Shown: positions 1 through 11,716 of the stretch, in pieces | How the letters are laid out: each line of letters begins with the position of its first letter | Numbering within the stretch: position 1 is the stretch's first letter | Origin: Sternotherus odoratus | Lineage: Eukaryota > Chordata > Testudines > Kinosternidae | Assembly: GCA_032164245.1 (NCBI GenBank) | Contig: JAVMKO010000001.1 | Span: 247,885,644-247,949,643 of the forward strand | DNA: 64,000 bases | Reading direction: 5' to 3' | The notes under the pieces: generated by a model | Database searches by the model: none | What the model was told of the DNA's origin: nothing | Seen by the model: only the letters and a program-made list of their open reading frames with translations | Position numbers and translations under genes: made by a program

Positions 1-610
1 AACCTTAGCATCATTATACACTACCTTGTTCTTTTTTACTGTCTTTCTCTTTATCTGTACACAGAGAAAACATCAGTAAGAGAGAGAGAGCGACATATAT
101 AGTTTCCATTTTCTTGTCTTCAATACTTTTCAAGGGAAAAAATCTGTATTACATTTCTATTTATTTTCAATCTTTTCCTCAGCTGGGTAGCTAGGATTTC
201 TGCTTGTGAAATAAACTGCAATATAAATTCCACTTTGTAGTGATATTTTTTCTATGATAAAACTTTCCTGTTTCTTGATTTACCATTATGTTCAGATAGC
301 CTACTGTTCAACTCTTTCTTATTAACTATAAGAGGATATGAGCTTTCATTCAAAAACACCTCATATGTACTTGTAGATATTTGGGTTACTAACATTTATT
401 GATTTATTGGGACCACTGCTAAGTTTTATTCATGGGCATGGGGTATACCAGAATTTACATTTCTGGATTGTGCTTCCTTATAAATATTTTCAACACTATA
501 ATAGTCAGTCATATTATAACTTCCTTCAGCTAGTGAAAACCAAAACAGACTTGCAATTCCCTCAGAAAACCCACCAAAAATCACAGGAAATCCAAAGTAA
601 AGGTCTGTTC
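1..610. other. Non-coding flank, nothing recognised
   Basis: AT-rich sequence with a short GA run near 80-92. I see no coding signal and no repeat I can name. Confidence 0.5.
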
Positions 611-675
611 CCAAAGCCCTTTTGAAATCAGTAGAAGTCTTTCCATTGACTTCAATGAGCTTTGGATAAGTCCCA
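611..675. repeat. Short palindromic dispersed repeat, copy 1
   Basis: Imperfect inverted repeat: a CCAAAGCCC arm is followed by CCATTGACTTCAATG and then a GCTTTGG arm. The same pattern recurs at 10016-10085 and 43107-43178, so it is an interspersed family. I do not have a family name for it. Confidence 0.5.
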
Positions 676-1884
676 TAGTCAAAGGGCCAATCCAAGGAGA
701 TAACACTATTCAGATGTAAAAATTGCTAATGTGAGGGCCTCAACTCAAGTATCATACTGTCCTTCATACACCTCGCTTATTTTGTCACTAACCAACATGC
801 CCATCCTAATCCACAACACCCTTTCCTTACCACCATTACTTACCGGCCCTGGTGCTCCTTTCCCTTTCCTCAACCTCTCCATATTTCCGATGGACCTGTC
901 CTAATCTCACTCCTCTAATTCCCTTCATTGCCCTGGTGGCTCTGACCTTCTTCTTATGCTAACATTCCACGTCTGTTCTGTTTCCTGTAGTCACAAGTCT
1001 CCCCCTATTGATGAGCAGTTTCATTGTTCCAGTGGAGTAAGACTTGACTGAGGCTATAGTTGGGGAGAGAAAAAACAGACTTTCATGTAATTAAGGCCAA
1101 TTGCATGCAGCACTTTACAATTCGAAACAGAGACTTTGCACTGGATTCTGTGTTCCATATGGAGCCAGGTCAGAAAGCAAAGCAGCAGGGAGGTGTATTT
1201 CTCACAATGTGTGTTACTGAGCAGGGAGACACATGGATTCCGCATCAGTTTGTGGTTTTCAAGGCATTGGGCTTCATTACTAAACAACGAAAAAATTCAC
1301 TAGTCAATCCTGGATGTTACAATACTCATAGTCTTTAGTGTAATTCCATTCTTCAGCTGAAATGTTGTGTGAAATATAGCAAATGTTAGCAGAATATGGT
1401 TCTAAGGATCTCTTCCTATTGTGTGAAATCTGGTGTTCTTAGATATAGATAAAGAAGGAAAGTCCACTAACACAGGCTGAAGAAGGTAATGAAGTAGGCT
1501 CCAGTTTAGAAAATATATTTTATATTAAAATGACACATCACATTATTACTCTCCCTTAACTACTCAAATCTGGAAAGTCTCTCTTTTCTGTCCAATTGTA
1601 TTTACACATTAACTTACAAAATACATTTTAATTAACAGAAAAAAAACCCCAAAAACAGTCCTTAAATAGTTAAAGCTATTTCCAGAATGGCAACTTTTGT
1701 GAAGTCTCCTAATATCATTTTAGTTACTACTTTTCTTGTTTTGGTCTTTGAAAAATGATACATTCCATTATTATTCCTAGCACACAGTATATTTCTGCCT
1801 GTGAAGTTTTAGTGAACTGTGATTTCTTTTTCTTGTTTGAATTTACAAATGCAAATGAATCAACAATCCTTTCTAGGTAAGGCT
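676..1884. other. Non-coding stretch, nothing recognised
   Basis: Overlapping short open frames near 1054-1338 lie on both strands. They have no splice signals and no family resemblance, and I treat them as chance. Confidence 0.45.
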
Positions 1885-1962
1885 CAGAATCAGAAGGCCA
1901 ATGTGGACTCAATCCTCTAATCTTTACTCATGTGAGTAGTCCTTACTCTTGCTGTTTGCCCT
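1885..1962. repeat. Dispersed repeat with CATGTGAGTAG core
   Basis: The segment contains TTTACTCATGTGAGTAGTCC. Similar segments lie at 5697-5790 (CACGTGAGTAG, CATGTGAGTAAGG) and near 30210-30275. Recurrence within the window suggests an old interspersed family. Confidence 0.35.
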
Positions 1963-4845
1963 ATTGACTACACACACTTTGCAATAAATCTGTTTTTCCC
2001 CAACTTTTTTTTTTACTAGTCTGTAGTTTTATCCTTCATAATAAGTATAGTGATCTTCACAGGTAGCCATGATTATAAGTATAAGATAATAAGTTTCAGG
2101 AGCTGGCAAACCCCAATTGGGGGTTAATCTTGGTTCCTGCTTGTCTAAAACATTCCATCCAGTTTTAATATGGAACACATAGCAATCTAGGATGCTAAAT
2201 CACCCCAACATAACATTTATCCCATTCAGCTTTCAAATTTTTGTTACCACCCTCCTCAGATGATGCCATATCCTATCTAGACCCTAGGGTTTCATTTTAC
2301 TTATGGGTCAAGTTGGGTGCAATTTTGAGAGCTCTCCATGCCTCCATCTGTGCAATGAGGATAAGGATGCTTATCCATGTTTGTAAAGTGCTCACAGATG
2401 TATAAAAGAAAAGTGCTTCCTAAAGTAGGGATTCTGCTTATTATTTAAAAATTCAGACAATTAAAGCAATTTCCATGTTTGTGACTTAACTATATGAAAT
2501 TCCCTCAGTTCGGTTCCAGAAATCAAACCACATCAACCTGAAATGTTGAAGTTCTATCAAACATTTCTTTTTAATCTTTAGCCTTGAATGCAGTATTCTG
2601 TGGAGTTTGTTTTGGTTCCATTCCACTATTTGAAAATCTCATTAGCTACAATGCTTGTTTTGTTTTTTCTTCATTTTTATTTTTTCCCCTATTCACTCTA
2701 CCCGTCTGGATAATATTGCAAAACATCTCACTCTGTTCTAATTTCTGTAGAGCTGTGCCCAGCATCCATGTACAATTAAGTTGATAGGTCACACTTGAAA
2801 TTAAGTTTGTCAAATAAGGGTATACAGTTTAGATTCAGTAAAACAATTACCACCACTTGTAATTAGGAAAAAGTAGGAGCCAGGTCTGAGAGACAGTCTG
2901 AGACATGACCATGCAGAGAGCCAGTCTGCATGGTGTATCATTTAGTTAGTAGCTGATCATTGCAGTAGTTCTATTCAAATTCAGCTCAGGGTGCATTCAT
3001 CTGTCAGCAGAACAAACCTCAATTCAAAACAGAAAGATATTTGGAAATTATAGTTTCAAGTGTTCAGCAGATCTCGGGTTTTGGTTGATTGTAATGGTTC
3101 TGTCTCAAATTTAATAAGTGTGCAGTGTTCTTTTTGAAAGTGGTTACAGGTACAGTTTCACAGGCGAGATCTAGCTTTTGGGATGAGCTGCCTTCTAATG
3201 AGTGCCAATACTGATCAGTGTAAAAGCTATGGATTTTTTTTTCCCCTTCAGTGGGTTAGTCACACCTGTCAGTCCTTCAACAGCTACATATTATCTGTTC
3301 ATACCTGCCAGTTTAAAAGGTAAAGGTAAACACTGGCAAAATTTTCAATCACTGCTCAAAAACGAGATAGGACTGGAATAGCAAATTGAAATACCAGGGA
3401 TGTTCCAGGGCCAGATTGAGATTTAATGACATAGCTGTGTAGGGAAGCTTGCAAAGCACCTATATATTCCTTGTCAGTTTCAAGCCAGTGCTATTACTCC
3501 CTTCTCAGTTTTATGAGCATTAAATATAATTGAAAAATACTAAGAAAAGAATACAAGTAAATTTAAAATGCACAGTAATTCATAAAGCAATGTATTGGTG
3601 TAGAAATTGATTGTGCTCTCACTTACGTTGGGTTTAGACCAGAGCAGTTCTACTGACTTCAGTGGAGTCCTGGATCCACAGCAGTGTCAGAAGATAAGGA
3701 GGGCTATTGTACATGAAGAAGCACATTTTTAGTTGTGCATATAGTGCCAAATCCACTGTCTTTGTGGCACACCTTGGAAAAACTCACATTTGTGTGTAGG
3801 GCATTTGCACACATGAAAGAGGTAAAATGCCTATATAAAAAGGGAGACTGGTGTGACTTTCATCTCTATTCACATGCAAATGCAGGTTTCACGTGTGCAA
3901 ATATAGTTTCATGAAAAATTTGTCACCTGTGTCTGAAATTTAGCCAAGAGTTCTAAAGCTACCAGGACTATTTAATCTTAATGAGGTTATCCAGATTTAT
4001 TTTTATAATACCATAGTATACATAGAATTCCATTCTGACATACACTGTTGTTTTTTTCATTACTCTCCTTTCGAAACCTCCAACTGTATAAATAATATTG
4101 GAGGGAGAGGTGCCAAAATGCCTCTGTTTTCAAATATTGTAGGTCAGGAAAGTATTTTGAAAATCTGGGCATTTACCACAATATTTTACATCACCAAGAG
4201 TTCTTGTAACCAGATGTTTATTTCCTGCATAACTAGCTCTTTAGAGCATTGCAGTGAACAGGTTTATTTACATATTTGAGCTGTGCTCCTGTAACACAGA
4301 AGTGATTAGCATGCCACTATAATTCTTTGTCTATAGCGCTGTGCAATGTGTATTCAGTGTATTCATGTGACTTCTAAGCTACATAACCATAAGTGTAAAA
4401 AAAACCCAATGCTGTGAAAACATAATCAAAGGACCAGAACACTCATTTGTGACAGCCTAGCTAGCATAGCTTTCCTTTATACTAGAACAATATGATTGCT
4501 TTGTTTATCAGTAAAGCAGGGATTTAAATGACAGGAAAACTAAGTTTGCAAATTCAGACTGATTATATGAATCTAACAATCAGCTGGAAATTTTAACAAA
4601 CCCTCAATTTCTGCAAGACTTTGCCCATCCTACAATGTATGTCCTGTCACTTTGTTCAGTCCTGAAATGTTTTGTAAAGGATTCCCCCTCTGCCCTTGGC
4701 CCAGAGTTTATTAAACATGAATCATGAAGTTAAATTATGCTGGTGAATTGTAATTGTTTGCATCATGACAATGGATCACAGGACATTTTTTTTTCCTTTC
4801 AGTTATGCTTGTATAAATTCAAAATTCCAAATATTCATGAAATTT
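1963..4845. other. Non-coding stretch with a possible MIR tail
   Basis: Around 2335-2415 the wording (CCTCCATCTGTGCAATGAGG, then TTTGTAAAGTGCTC) resembles the 3' part of MIR-type SINEs. The rest is AT-rich and unrecognised. An open frame at 2584-2784 follows a pyrimidine-rich AG, but no downstream donor or family supports it as an exon. Confidence 0.35.
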
Positions 4846-5133
4846 AAGACTCAAAGGGACAATTATATCATCTCATCTGACCTCCTATATCACAGGCCAT
4901 TGAATTTCACCCAGTTATCCCTGCATTAGCCCAATAACTGGTGTTGGGCTAAAATACATCTTCCAGAAAGGCATCCAGTATTGATTTGAAGACATCAAGT
5001 GATGGAAATCTACCACTTCTCTTGGTACTTAATCACTCTGCTGTTAGAAATGGGTTCCTTATTTCTAATTTGAGTGTATCTACCTTCAGCTTCCAATGAG
5101 TGGTTCTCGCTATACCTTTCTCTGCGAGATTAA
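4846..5133 (-). mobile_element. CR1-type LINE fragment, antisense
   Basis: The + strand reads like the reverse complement of a CR1 3' region: AAGGGACAATTATATCATCT, then CTGACCTCC, CATCCAGTATTGATTTGAAG, and ATGGGTTCCTTATTTCTAAT. This matches the usual CR1 3' text with decay. It is truncated on both sides. Confidence 0.55.
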
Positions 5134-5175
5134 AGAGTACTTAGAGAGCCAGTGAGAGTACTTAGAGAGCCAGTG
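5134..5175. repeat. 21-bp tandem duplication
   Basis: The unit AGAGTACTTAGAGAGCCAGTG occurs twice head to tail (5134-5154 and 5155-5175) with no mismatch. It lies at the edge of the CR1 fragment, so it is probably a recent slippage event. Confidence 0.9.
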
Positions 5176-5696
5176 AGTCTGCTGATTTTGCTCAGTTGAT
5201 TTACTTCAGGTCAACCGAAAGAAGAGTCTAGCCCTGTGATTTCAATAGGACAGTATACATAAGTAGGCTCAGTCAGAAATAGAAAATAAGTTGTTAAAAA
5301 TAAAAGTAAAAATAAAAGTTCTATTCAAACACAAATATCTTCAATAAGTAGCAATATCAGCAAGGGGAATACAATTACAGGCAGAGCAAAGTGCTTTTTA
5401 TTTAAATGTTCTCTTTTTTTTAAATGTATCCCAGTGTGAAAGTCACTCTTTAAATTAGTGAGATCATGTATAATCTCAATGTCTCCACTGGGGATTGTAG
5501 GAATATATGTTTTCTCACTTGCTTAGCTATGTGTTTGGGGATTAGAAGAAAATTATACAGCCGTAGGTACTTTATAATGACAGATATCAATAGTAATCTA
5601 GCTAATTGAGTGTATTCCAACTTTATTTTAATTTACTAGTGTTTTTAATTTCTTCTTTGTCATTTAGTTTTGCTTTTTGACCCGAATACGCTACCG

Positions 5697-5790
5697 TTCT
5701 CATAGGCCTTGACCCTACAAATCTTTTCTCACGTGAGTAGCCTGTACTTGCTCATGTGAGTAAGGATTTGCTGGATTGGACCAACAAACA
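5697..5790. repeat. Dispersed CACGTGAGTAG repeat, copy 2
   Basis: Contains CTCACGTGAGTAG and CTCATGTGAGTAAGG about 25 bases apart, with the same core as 1885-1962. The palindromic TCACGTGA core is characteristic of the family. Confidence 0.35.
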
Positions 5791-6317
5791 TTTCAGAATC
5801 ATTAAAAACTAGGATTGGAAGATGCTTACCTTATTTTCTAAAACATTTTAATTTCCCAAAACTTGCCAAGAAATATTTCAATATAAAAGAGATGGAGGGA
5901 GAGAGAAAGAGAGAGGAAAAGAGAGAGAGAGTGAGAGCGAGCAAAAGCTCTATTTCAAGCCTTATTCAGCTCAGCTGAGTTTGTGCTGTGTATAGTAGAT
6001 AATTAAACAATGGGAAAATGTGATTCAACCTCCAAATTTATCAGCATTTGGTGAATGTTACAGCTTATTGAGATTTATCAGACAAAAGCAAACAAAAATG
6101 CATTGATTGCTGAGACTGCACCTTCCTAATTGGTGGGGCCATTTTGTGGAGTAAATCCCCTCCCCACCCTTCTCCTAGATCTGATGACAGGACTTCACCA
6201 AAGTTACCAGGAGTCTTTTGGATAAGGCAGAGGCTGAAAAAGTGAATAAAAACCATGTGTGATTTGGGAGTACATTATACTCTCCAACTCTTACGAAGTA
6301 CACCATATGGGGGTAGA
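5791..6317. other. Non-coding stretch with GA-rich simple repeat
   Basis: A purine-rich GA/GAAA run covers about 5888-5945. The rest is unrecognised. Confidence 0.5.
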
Positions 6318-7253
6318 TCTATATATATAAAAGTCAAATGGTGTATGCGTGCGTGTATGCGTGCATGTGTGCATGTATGTACGTGCGCTTACTCCTTCCA
6401 CACCGTTTGAGCTAGAGACTTGAAATTTGGTACAGTTAGAGGTCTTAGGGTCCTAATCAGGGTAAGAGTCGAAAAATTTTCAAATCTTACCTCTGACGCC
6501 CCCCAGGGGTGAAATTATTTAAAGGCCAATCACATCAGCTGGGCAGCTGCTGTTCTCTGTGACATAGTTATGATGTCATAATACCCCCTCCAACGAACCC
6601 CGCACTCGCTCAGCTCTCTGCCCCCTCCCCCCTCCAATGGACCCCGCACTCGCTCATCTCTCTGCCCCTCCCCACCTCCGACGGACCCGAGTTGGGTTTG
6701 GTCAGAGGATAAGTGAGGTAGGGGTGTCGGGTTTGGTCAGGGGGTGAGGTGGGGGTGTCGAGTTTGGTCGGGGGGTAAGTGAGCCAGGGGTGTTGGGTTT
6801 GGTCTCGGGGTGTTGGGTTTGGTTGGGGGGGTGAGGAGGGGGGTCGGGGTGGGGGTGAGGTGGGGGTGGGGGGGTTGGTCGCGGGGTAAGTGAGGTGTGG
6901 GTGTTGGGTTTGTTTGTGATGGTAGGTAGGGGTGTCGGGTTTGGTTGGGGGGGGAAGTGAGGTGGGGGTGTCAGGTTTGGTCTACGGGGGGTGAGGTGTG
7001 GGTGTCAGGGGGTGTTGGAGTTGGTAGGGGGAGACGTGGGGGTGTTGGGTTTGGGTGGGGGGGGTGAAAATGTGAGTCGGGGTTGGTTGAGGGGTAAGTG
7101 AGGTGGGGATCTCGGGTTTGGTCAGGGGGGTGAGGTGGGGGTGTCAGGTTTGCTCTCTGCCCCCTCCCCCCTCCAACGGACCCTGAACTCGCTCAGCTGT
7201 CTGCCCCCTCCCCACCTCCAAATGACCTGAGCAACGCCGGGTATTTTCGCTAG
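6318..7253 (+). mobile_element. Non-autonomous Helitron
   Basis: The left end reads A then TCTATATATATAAAAGTC, followed by the degenerate phrase GTTTGAGCTAGAGACTTGAA that is common near Helitron 5' ends. The right end reads GCAACGCCGGGTATTTTCGC then CTAG, followed by T. This gives the expected TC start, CTAG end, insertion between A and T, and no target duplication. No Rep/helicase frame is present, so it would depend on enzymes supplied in trans. The interior holds a G-rich minisatellite and repeated CCCCCTCC...CGGACCC segments. The family assignment comes from terminal motifs only. Confidence 0.75.
6690..7150 (+). repeat. G-rich minisatellite inside the Helitron
   Basis: Degenerate tandem units of about 30-50 bp built on GGGTTTGGTCGGGGGGTAAG and GTGAGGTGGGGGTGTCGG run for about 450 bases. 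The + strand is almost without C and has many runs of four or more G, a composition prone to G-quadruplexes and length change. Unit length varies. Confidence 0.85.
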
Positions 7254-7270
7254 TAGTTTATAATACGTGA

Positions 7271-7433
7271 ATCCTGCAGCTCCCATTGGCCAGGAGCAGA
7301 GAACTGCAGCCACTAGGAGCTGTAGGTGGCCGTGCCTGTGGACAGTCAATGTAAATGAACTGTCTCGCAGGACGCCAGCGGATTACCCTGATGGGCCGCA
7401 TATGGCCAGCAGGCCACAGGTTGCCCAACACTG
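7271..7433. mobile_element. hAT-type MITE fragment (right part)
   Basis: The right end GGTTGCCCAACACTG is the reverse complement of CAGTGTTGGGCAACC, a typical hAT CAGNG terminus. The interior CAGCTCCCATTGGCC and GGCCGCATATGGCC matches the vocabulary of the other hAT copies here. The left end is missing. Confidence 0.55.
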
Positions 7434-7454
7434 CTATAGGGTCTGGACACCTCA

Positions 7455-7621
7455 CATTCTTTAGTTTTATCCTCACAGCACCCCTGTCTGGTAGGGAAGT
7501 ATTACCCCCATTTTATAGATAAGAAACTGAAGCAAAAAGGCTAAAAGACTTGTGCATGGTCACACATGAAGTCTATGGCAGAGCAGGGAACTGACCCCAG
7601 GTCTGTAGAGTCTCAAGCTAG
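7455..7621 (-). mobile_element. MIR-type SINE fragment, antisense
   Basis: The + strand reads CCCATTTTATAGATAAGAAA, then GGTCACACATGAAG, then GGCAGAGCAGGGA and CCCAGGTCTGTAGAGTC. This is the reverse complement of the MIR/CORE-SINE body (a tRNA-related head followed by the conserved core). Confidence 0.7.
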
Positions 7622-7825
7622 TTTGGTCCTTCGTTCCTCTCAGCAGCTCTGCCATATATTACAAAACAGATCCAGTCTATTTTGGAAAAGGAACGTTTCT
7701 TCCTGTGCAGAGGGCACCTCATGGAGAATGCTCTACTGATGTCCCTTTTTCTTCTAAATGATGAGGGATCCAGCTCACAAGCTTCCACTGATTGCAACTG
7801 CGGCAATTTAGACATATAATTAGAC

Positions 7826-8101
7826 CAGGGATCAGCAACCTTGGCACATGGCACCACAGGGTGAGCACTCTTAGCTGGCCCCACCAGTTTGTTTACTTGC
7901 TAGTTCCCCAATCGTGGCTCCCACTGGCCGTGGTTCGCCGTTCCGGTCCAATGGGACTGCGGGAAGCAGCTGCCATTGGACTAAAGCGGTGAACCACAGC
8001 CAGAGGTAGCCATGATCGGTGAACCGGCAAGTAAACTAACCAGTGGGCCCCACGAAGGGTGCTTAGTGTGTGGTGCCATGTGCCAAGGTTACAGATACCT
8101 C
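7826..8101. mobile_element. hAT-type MITE, CAGGGATC family, copy 1
   Basis: The left terminus CAGGGATCAGCAACCTTGGC opens a roughly 275-bp GC-richer inverted repeat. TTTGTTTACTTGC and CACTGGCCGTGGTTCGC are mirrored by the right half, which ends in CCAAGGTTACAGATACCTC, a decayed reverse complement of the left end. No transposase is present. Sister copies lie at 33630, 40324, 44003 and 49473. I could not read a clear target duplication at this copy. Confidence 0.7.
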
Positions 8102-9168
8102 ACCTGGGGCATCCTCAGGTCTACTCAAATGAAACCAGTGTCAATGACCTCCTAGGGGCTCCTCCATTGGCCCTGAACTGCAAGACTCTGACCATACCCT
8201 GGAAAATGCTCCCCAGCTGCCATGTTCCTCTTTGCACACCAGGGCAGTGCAAAGAGAACACACCAGAGGCCAAGGGTCTGGACCCTGCTTTTAACACACA
8301 TCATATTTAATACTGCCTTTTAGTCCAGACCATAGTATGGACTGCAAAATCTAACTTGTTGACCTCTTAACTCTACTGCAAGTTAATCTGAGATTGAGAA
8401 TTAGCCAAGAGTTTATGTGTGCATGTTCTGGCCTAAACAAAAAAGCACATTATGGGCTAAAGTTAATGGACTTTAAAGTTATAATAATCAATAGATATAT
8501 ACCATTTTAATAATATATATTAGTCTTTGTTTTTAAAAATTAACTCAGTGCCACCTAATCAATGGATCATTATAAAAATAGCCTTCTGTGAAATTTGAGG
8601 ATTTCATAAAGAATATATACCATGGTAAATACAAGGTTAATTTGACTGTGTGTTCTTGAAATAACAATGCAGAAGACTATGCTGCTAATAATGCTATTTG
8701 AATATGTCTGTGACATGACTTGGGATTGTATCAGAATTATTCTAAATTCTTTTGAAAACAATTTTAATAGATTTTTATTAGACCCTGGATTATTAGATCA
8801 AAGCTGATTTAGGCTGTTAACATGTGTTGGCAGTAGAAATAACAGCCTTCTCACCTTCTGCTTATATTTCACTAAATTTTGACCATCCTCTAGCAACACA
8901 GACTGTAAAAAGAGAAGCAAATTGCTCCAGAAAGGATAACATCTCCCCAAGCACAGACTGTTGGAGATGCACTGATGGGGAAAACAGCACACGAGTATGT
9001 GTTAAAGTGCAGGGAGTTTTGTGTTGCAGGGAGAAGAGTTGGTTAGGTCTACTGGAATGTTGTCAGGTTATACTGACACCCTACTCCTCACAGCCTGACC
9101 CACAAATTCAGTGAACATTCTGCACACTGCAGGCATGTAATTTACCAGCTATAAGCTGTAATAAGTCG
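8102..9168. other. Non-coding stretch with one weak candidate exon
   Basis: Mostly AT-rich and unrecognised. A possible exon at 8894-8994 has its own entry. Confidence 0.4.
8894..8994 (+). other. Candidate host exon 1 (speculative)
   Basis: A 101-base block lies between a pyrimidine-rich acceptor ending CCATCCTCTAG and a GTATGT donor. One frame is open across the block and gives a cysteine-containing peptide (REANCSRKD...TDCWRCTDGE). It ends in phase 0, which does not fit the next candidate at 10269 directly. No family is recognised and chance is quite possible. Confidence 0.15.
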
Positions 9169-9545
9169 GTGTAGGATTGTTCCCTACAGTATATTCTCAA
9201 ATGCTTTATCCAGCCTAGTATTAAATTATTCAAGTGATGGGCTTCCAATGCTTCCTTAGGGAGATTACTACAGACTAATAGACCTCACAGGAAGGTTCTC
9301 TGATGTAAAGCCTACATTTTTCTTAGCTCATTTTCATTCCCTTATTTCAAGTTATGCTCCCTTGGAGCGTTCTAAACAATTCCTATCCCTCCTAGTATTT
9401 ACACAATTCAAAACCTTGTATACAGATCTCTTATCGCCTGTGATGCATTGTCTAGTCATGCTGTACATACTCCGGGTTTTTTTCAGTATTTACTCATAAA
9501 TCAATGCCTCCAACCAGTTAATCAGCCTGTTATTCTCTTAATTCC
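9169..9545 (-). mobile_element. CR1-type LINE fragment, antisense
   Basis: The + strand resembles the reverse complement of CR1 3' sequence: CTTTATCCAGCCTAGTATTA, CTTCCTTAGGGAGATTACT, CAAGTTATGCTCCCTTGGAG and TCATAAATCAATGCCTCCAA. It is decayed and truncated on both sides. Confidence 0.5.
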
Positions 9546-9554
9546 CTTGACTTT

Positions 9555-9685
9555 ATTTATGCCCACTGGAGTTAATGGGAGCCATTGAGCGCTCAACACT
9601 TCTGAAACTCGGGTCACATATTTAGATACCTAAATGTGGATTCAGGATCCTAACTTCAAGCATCCTTTAAAAAATTGGCCCAGTT
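9555..9685. repeat. Dispersed repeat (TTAATGGGAGCC / TACCTAAATGTGG)
   Basis: The phrases CACTGGAGTTAATGGGAGCC, AGATACCTAAATGTGG and AAAAAATTGGCCCA recur with variation at 23255-23380, 25736-25806 and 62962-63085. This marks an old interspersed family I cannot name. Confidence 0.35.
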
Positions 9686-10015
9686 TTCTTCTGTTCAAAG
9701 CCATTTTACCTTGCCCATAAAACTGAGCTGGAAACAAGTCTTTAATGAAAACAAAACAATGGCTGAAAACAAAGGAAATCCAAGCTTGGAGAATGTGTTC
9801 TCTCATAACATTAATCTTCCTACATTAATTTTTCATGAAAAACATTATTGGCAATCTGTTCATAAGAAAGTCAGCCATGTGTTGCCAATGGTTCTGAGTC
9901 ATTCATGTTGGCTCCTCCACCTTCTATTATTTGATCTAAGACTTTTCTGAGGTTGCCTCAAAAGTATAAACCTAAATTCAAGATTCTTTCTTCTTTGAGG
10001 TAAAACAGACCCTAC

Positions 10016-10085
10016 GGGCCTGATCCAAAGCCCATTAGATCATGGAGTTTTCCCAGAATTTCAATGGAGTTTGGATTAAGCCCCA
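10016..10085. repeat. Short palindromic dispersed repeat, copy 2
   Basis: GGGCCTGATCCAAAGCCCAT forms the left arm and TTTCAATGGAGTTTGGATTA the right arm of a decayed inverted repeat. It is the same family as 611-675 and 43107-43178. Confidence 0.5.
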
Positions 10086-10268
10086 TGCTACTACAGCAAC
10101 ATTTTAGCACTGGCCTCCTCTGTGCTTGTGATGGTTGCAAGTGGGGCTACCAGGCCCCATCTCTATAGTCTGAGGACACTGCAAAAGCAAACCCACCTCT
10201 TATGATGGGTGTGGGGTTTTGTTTTTTTCTGTATCACTAATTAGTTATTCCTCTTCACTCTTTTTTAG

Positions 10269-10376
10269 AAGATGATCCTTTTTTATCTATCCAGAAATGC
10301 TGTGTCTTTCCTTTAGCAAAGAATTCCACACTACTCCTCCAGACAAATGCTTCCCTTGCTGTGATCAAGGAAAATG
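10269..10376 (+). other. Candidate host exon 2 (speculative)
   Basis: This is the best-looking host exon candidate. A strong pyrimidine tract (CCTCTTCACTCTTTTTTAG) precedes 108 bases that are open in one frame, and a good donor (ATG then GTAAGA) follows. The open frame enters with two bases and leaves with one. The peptide contains CCVFPLAKNSTLLLQTNASL and I do not recognise it. Open frames of this length occur by chance about once in five or six tries, so this stays tentative. Confidence 0.25.
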
Positions 10377-11716
10377 GTAAGATAAAAAATGGTTTTCCTG
10401 TCAATCATGCTGGACATGCTACCAAAGGCACAAGACAGAAATTAAAACTCTAACTGCTAACACACACACAAAATGGCTGATTTATGTCTGTCTCCAGTAA
10501 ATAGTTTTATTTATGCTGCACTTTGTCTAGAAATTATGTGGCAGTAGCACAATAAACAGCTGTGCGCCTGTCTTACTAAAACTCATCACTTAGCATGTTT
10601 TCCTTCTCCCGGTCTGACATGATTGAAGGAGGGGTGGGGGAGGAATGCCAAGCCAATGTGACTTGTTATGTAAGGTCAACAGTTACTGGCTCCTCAAAGT
10701 AGTTGCATAAGCCCCATTTGTTGCTCTGTGCACCCATACCCATCTGTGAGAGCCTGTTAGTTGGTGGTCTTTCGGTCAGGCTGGAGTGTAGGGAGGAAGA
10801 GCTGCCAAAGTAGTAGGCTTGTTAGAAATTATAAAACTTAGCAGTAAATTCTCTCCCCTCACCTCCGAATAGCTCAAAACTAAATCAAAACAGGAATTTC
10901 CATACTCGATCAGTATCATGGTCCATCTCCTTACGCCTCCATAGGCACCAGTGCAGGTAAGTGATGACTGGCCACAGGGAAAAATTCTTTTCTAAATCCT
11001 GATGTTTAAAGATTGGCTTATGCCCTGAAATACAAGGATTTATATCCCCTCTTTTTAAAAGAATCTGTCTATTGTGACTCTAGACATTCTCATTATTCAT
11101 GCAAATGTCCAATCCCTTTTTGAATCCCACTAAATTCTTGCCTTATTGATATCTTGTGGTGATGAGTTTGTCAGGAACTGTGGGGGTGGGGGGAATCAGC
11201 ATTTGCCAACAGTTACCATCTAGACTACCTCCATTCTTTCCTGCTATGTGTGAGAAAGGTGACTTCTAGTGGCTTCTATTGTAAGTGGCTGCAAACTTCA
11301 TAACTTTGGATGCTTTCGCCCACAAACACACTAGTATTTTCTCCCCATCACCATAATTTGTTTGAAAACGGAGAACACAAACTCTGTGCTTAAAACAAAA
11401 CCAAACAAAAAAAAATGAAATTGAAAAAAGAAGAGATGAAGGCAGCTCTGGCACTTGTTAAGGCCTCCCGCATTTCTGAGTATAGATTGTTCTCAGAGAT
11501 AAAAAAAAAACTCCCTCTCAAGCAATATAACTTACAATAATTCATCAAACTCAGTGCTTTTCTAAGTTCTTTCTGAACAGAAAACAATGAATATAGTTTG
11601 CCAATTGGAAAATCTTGTGCTTGTCAACACTCTTTCAATATATGATGCAGTCACGAGCTGGATGTTGCAGAGGTGTGGAAAATATTTGGGGAAAGAGAAT
11701 TCCCCAAAAGCAAGGG
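10377..11716. other. Non-coding stretch with one weak candidate exon
   Basis: Apart from 10894-10956 I recognise nothing. A short CACACACACA run lies near 10463. Confidence 0.4.
10894..10956 (+). other. Candidate host exon 3 (speculative)
   Basis: A perfect-consensus donor (CAG then GTAAGT) closes a 63-base open block. The block enters in the phase in which 10269-10376 leaves. The acceptor AAATCAAAACAG is weak because it lacks a pyrimidine tract. A stronger acceptor at CCTCCATAG would leave only 12 bases. Confidence 0.15.

Noticed and set aside
1054..1338. Overlapping 77- and 92-codon frames on opposite strands
   Set aside because: No splice sites, no homology recognised and no repeat of the frame elsewhere; likely chance.
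6690..7150. Possible telomere-like array
   Set aside because: Units are irregular GGGTTTGGTCGGGG rather than TTAGGG, and the block lies inside clear Helitron ends.
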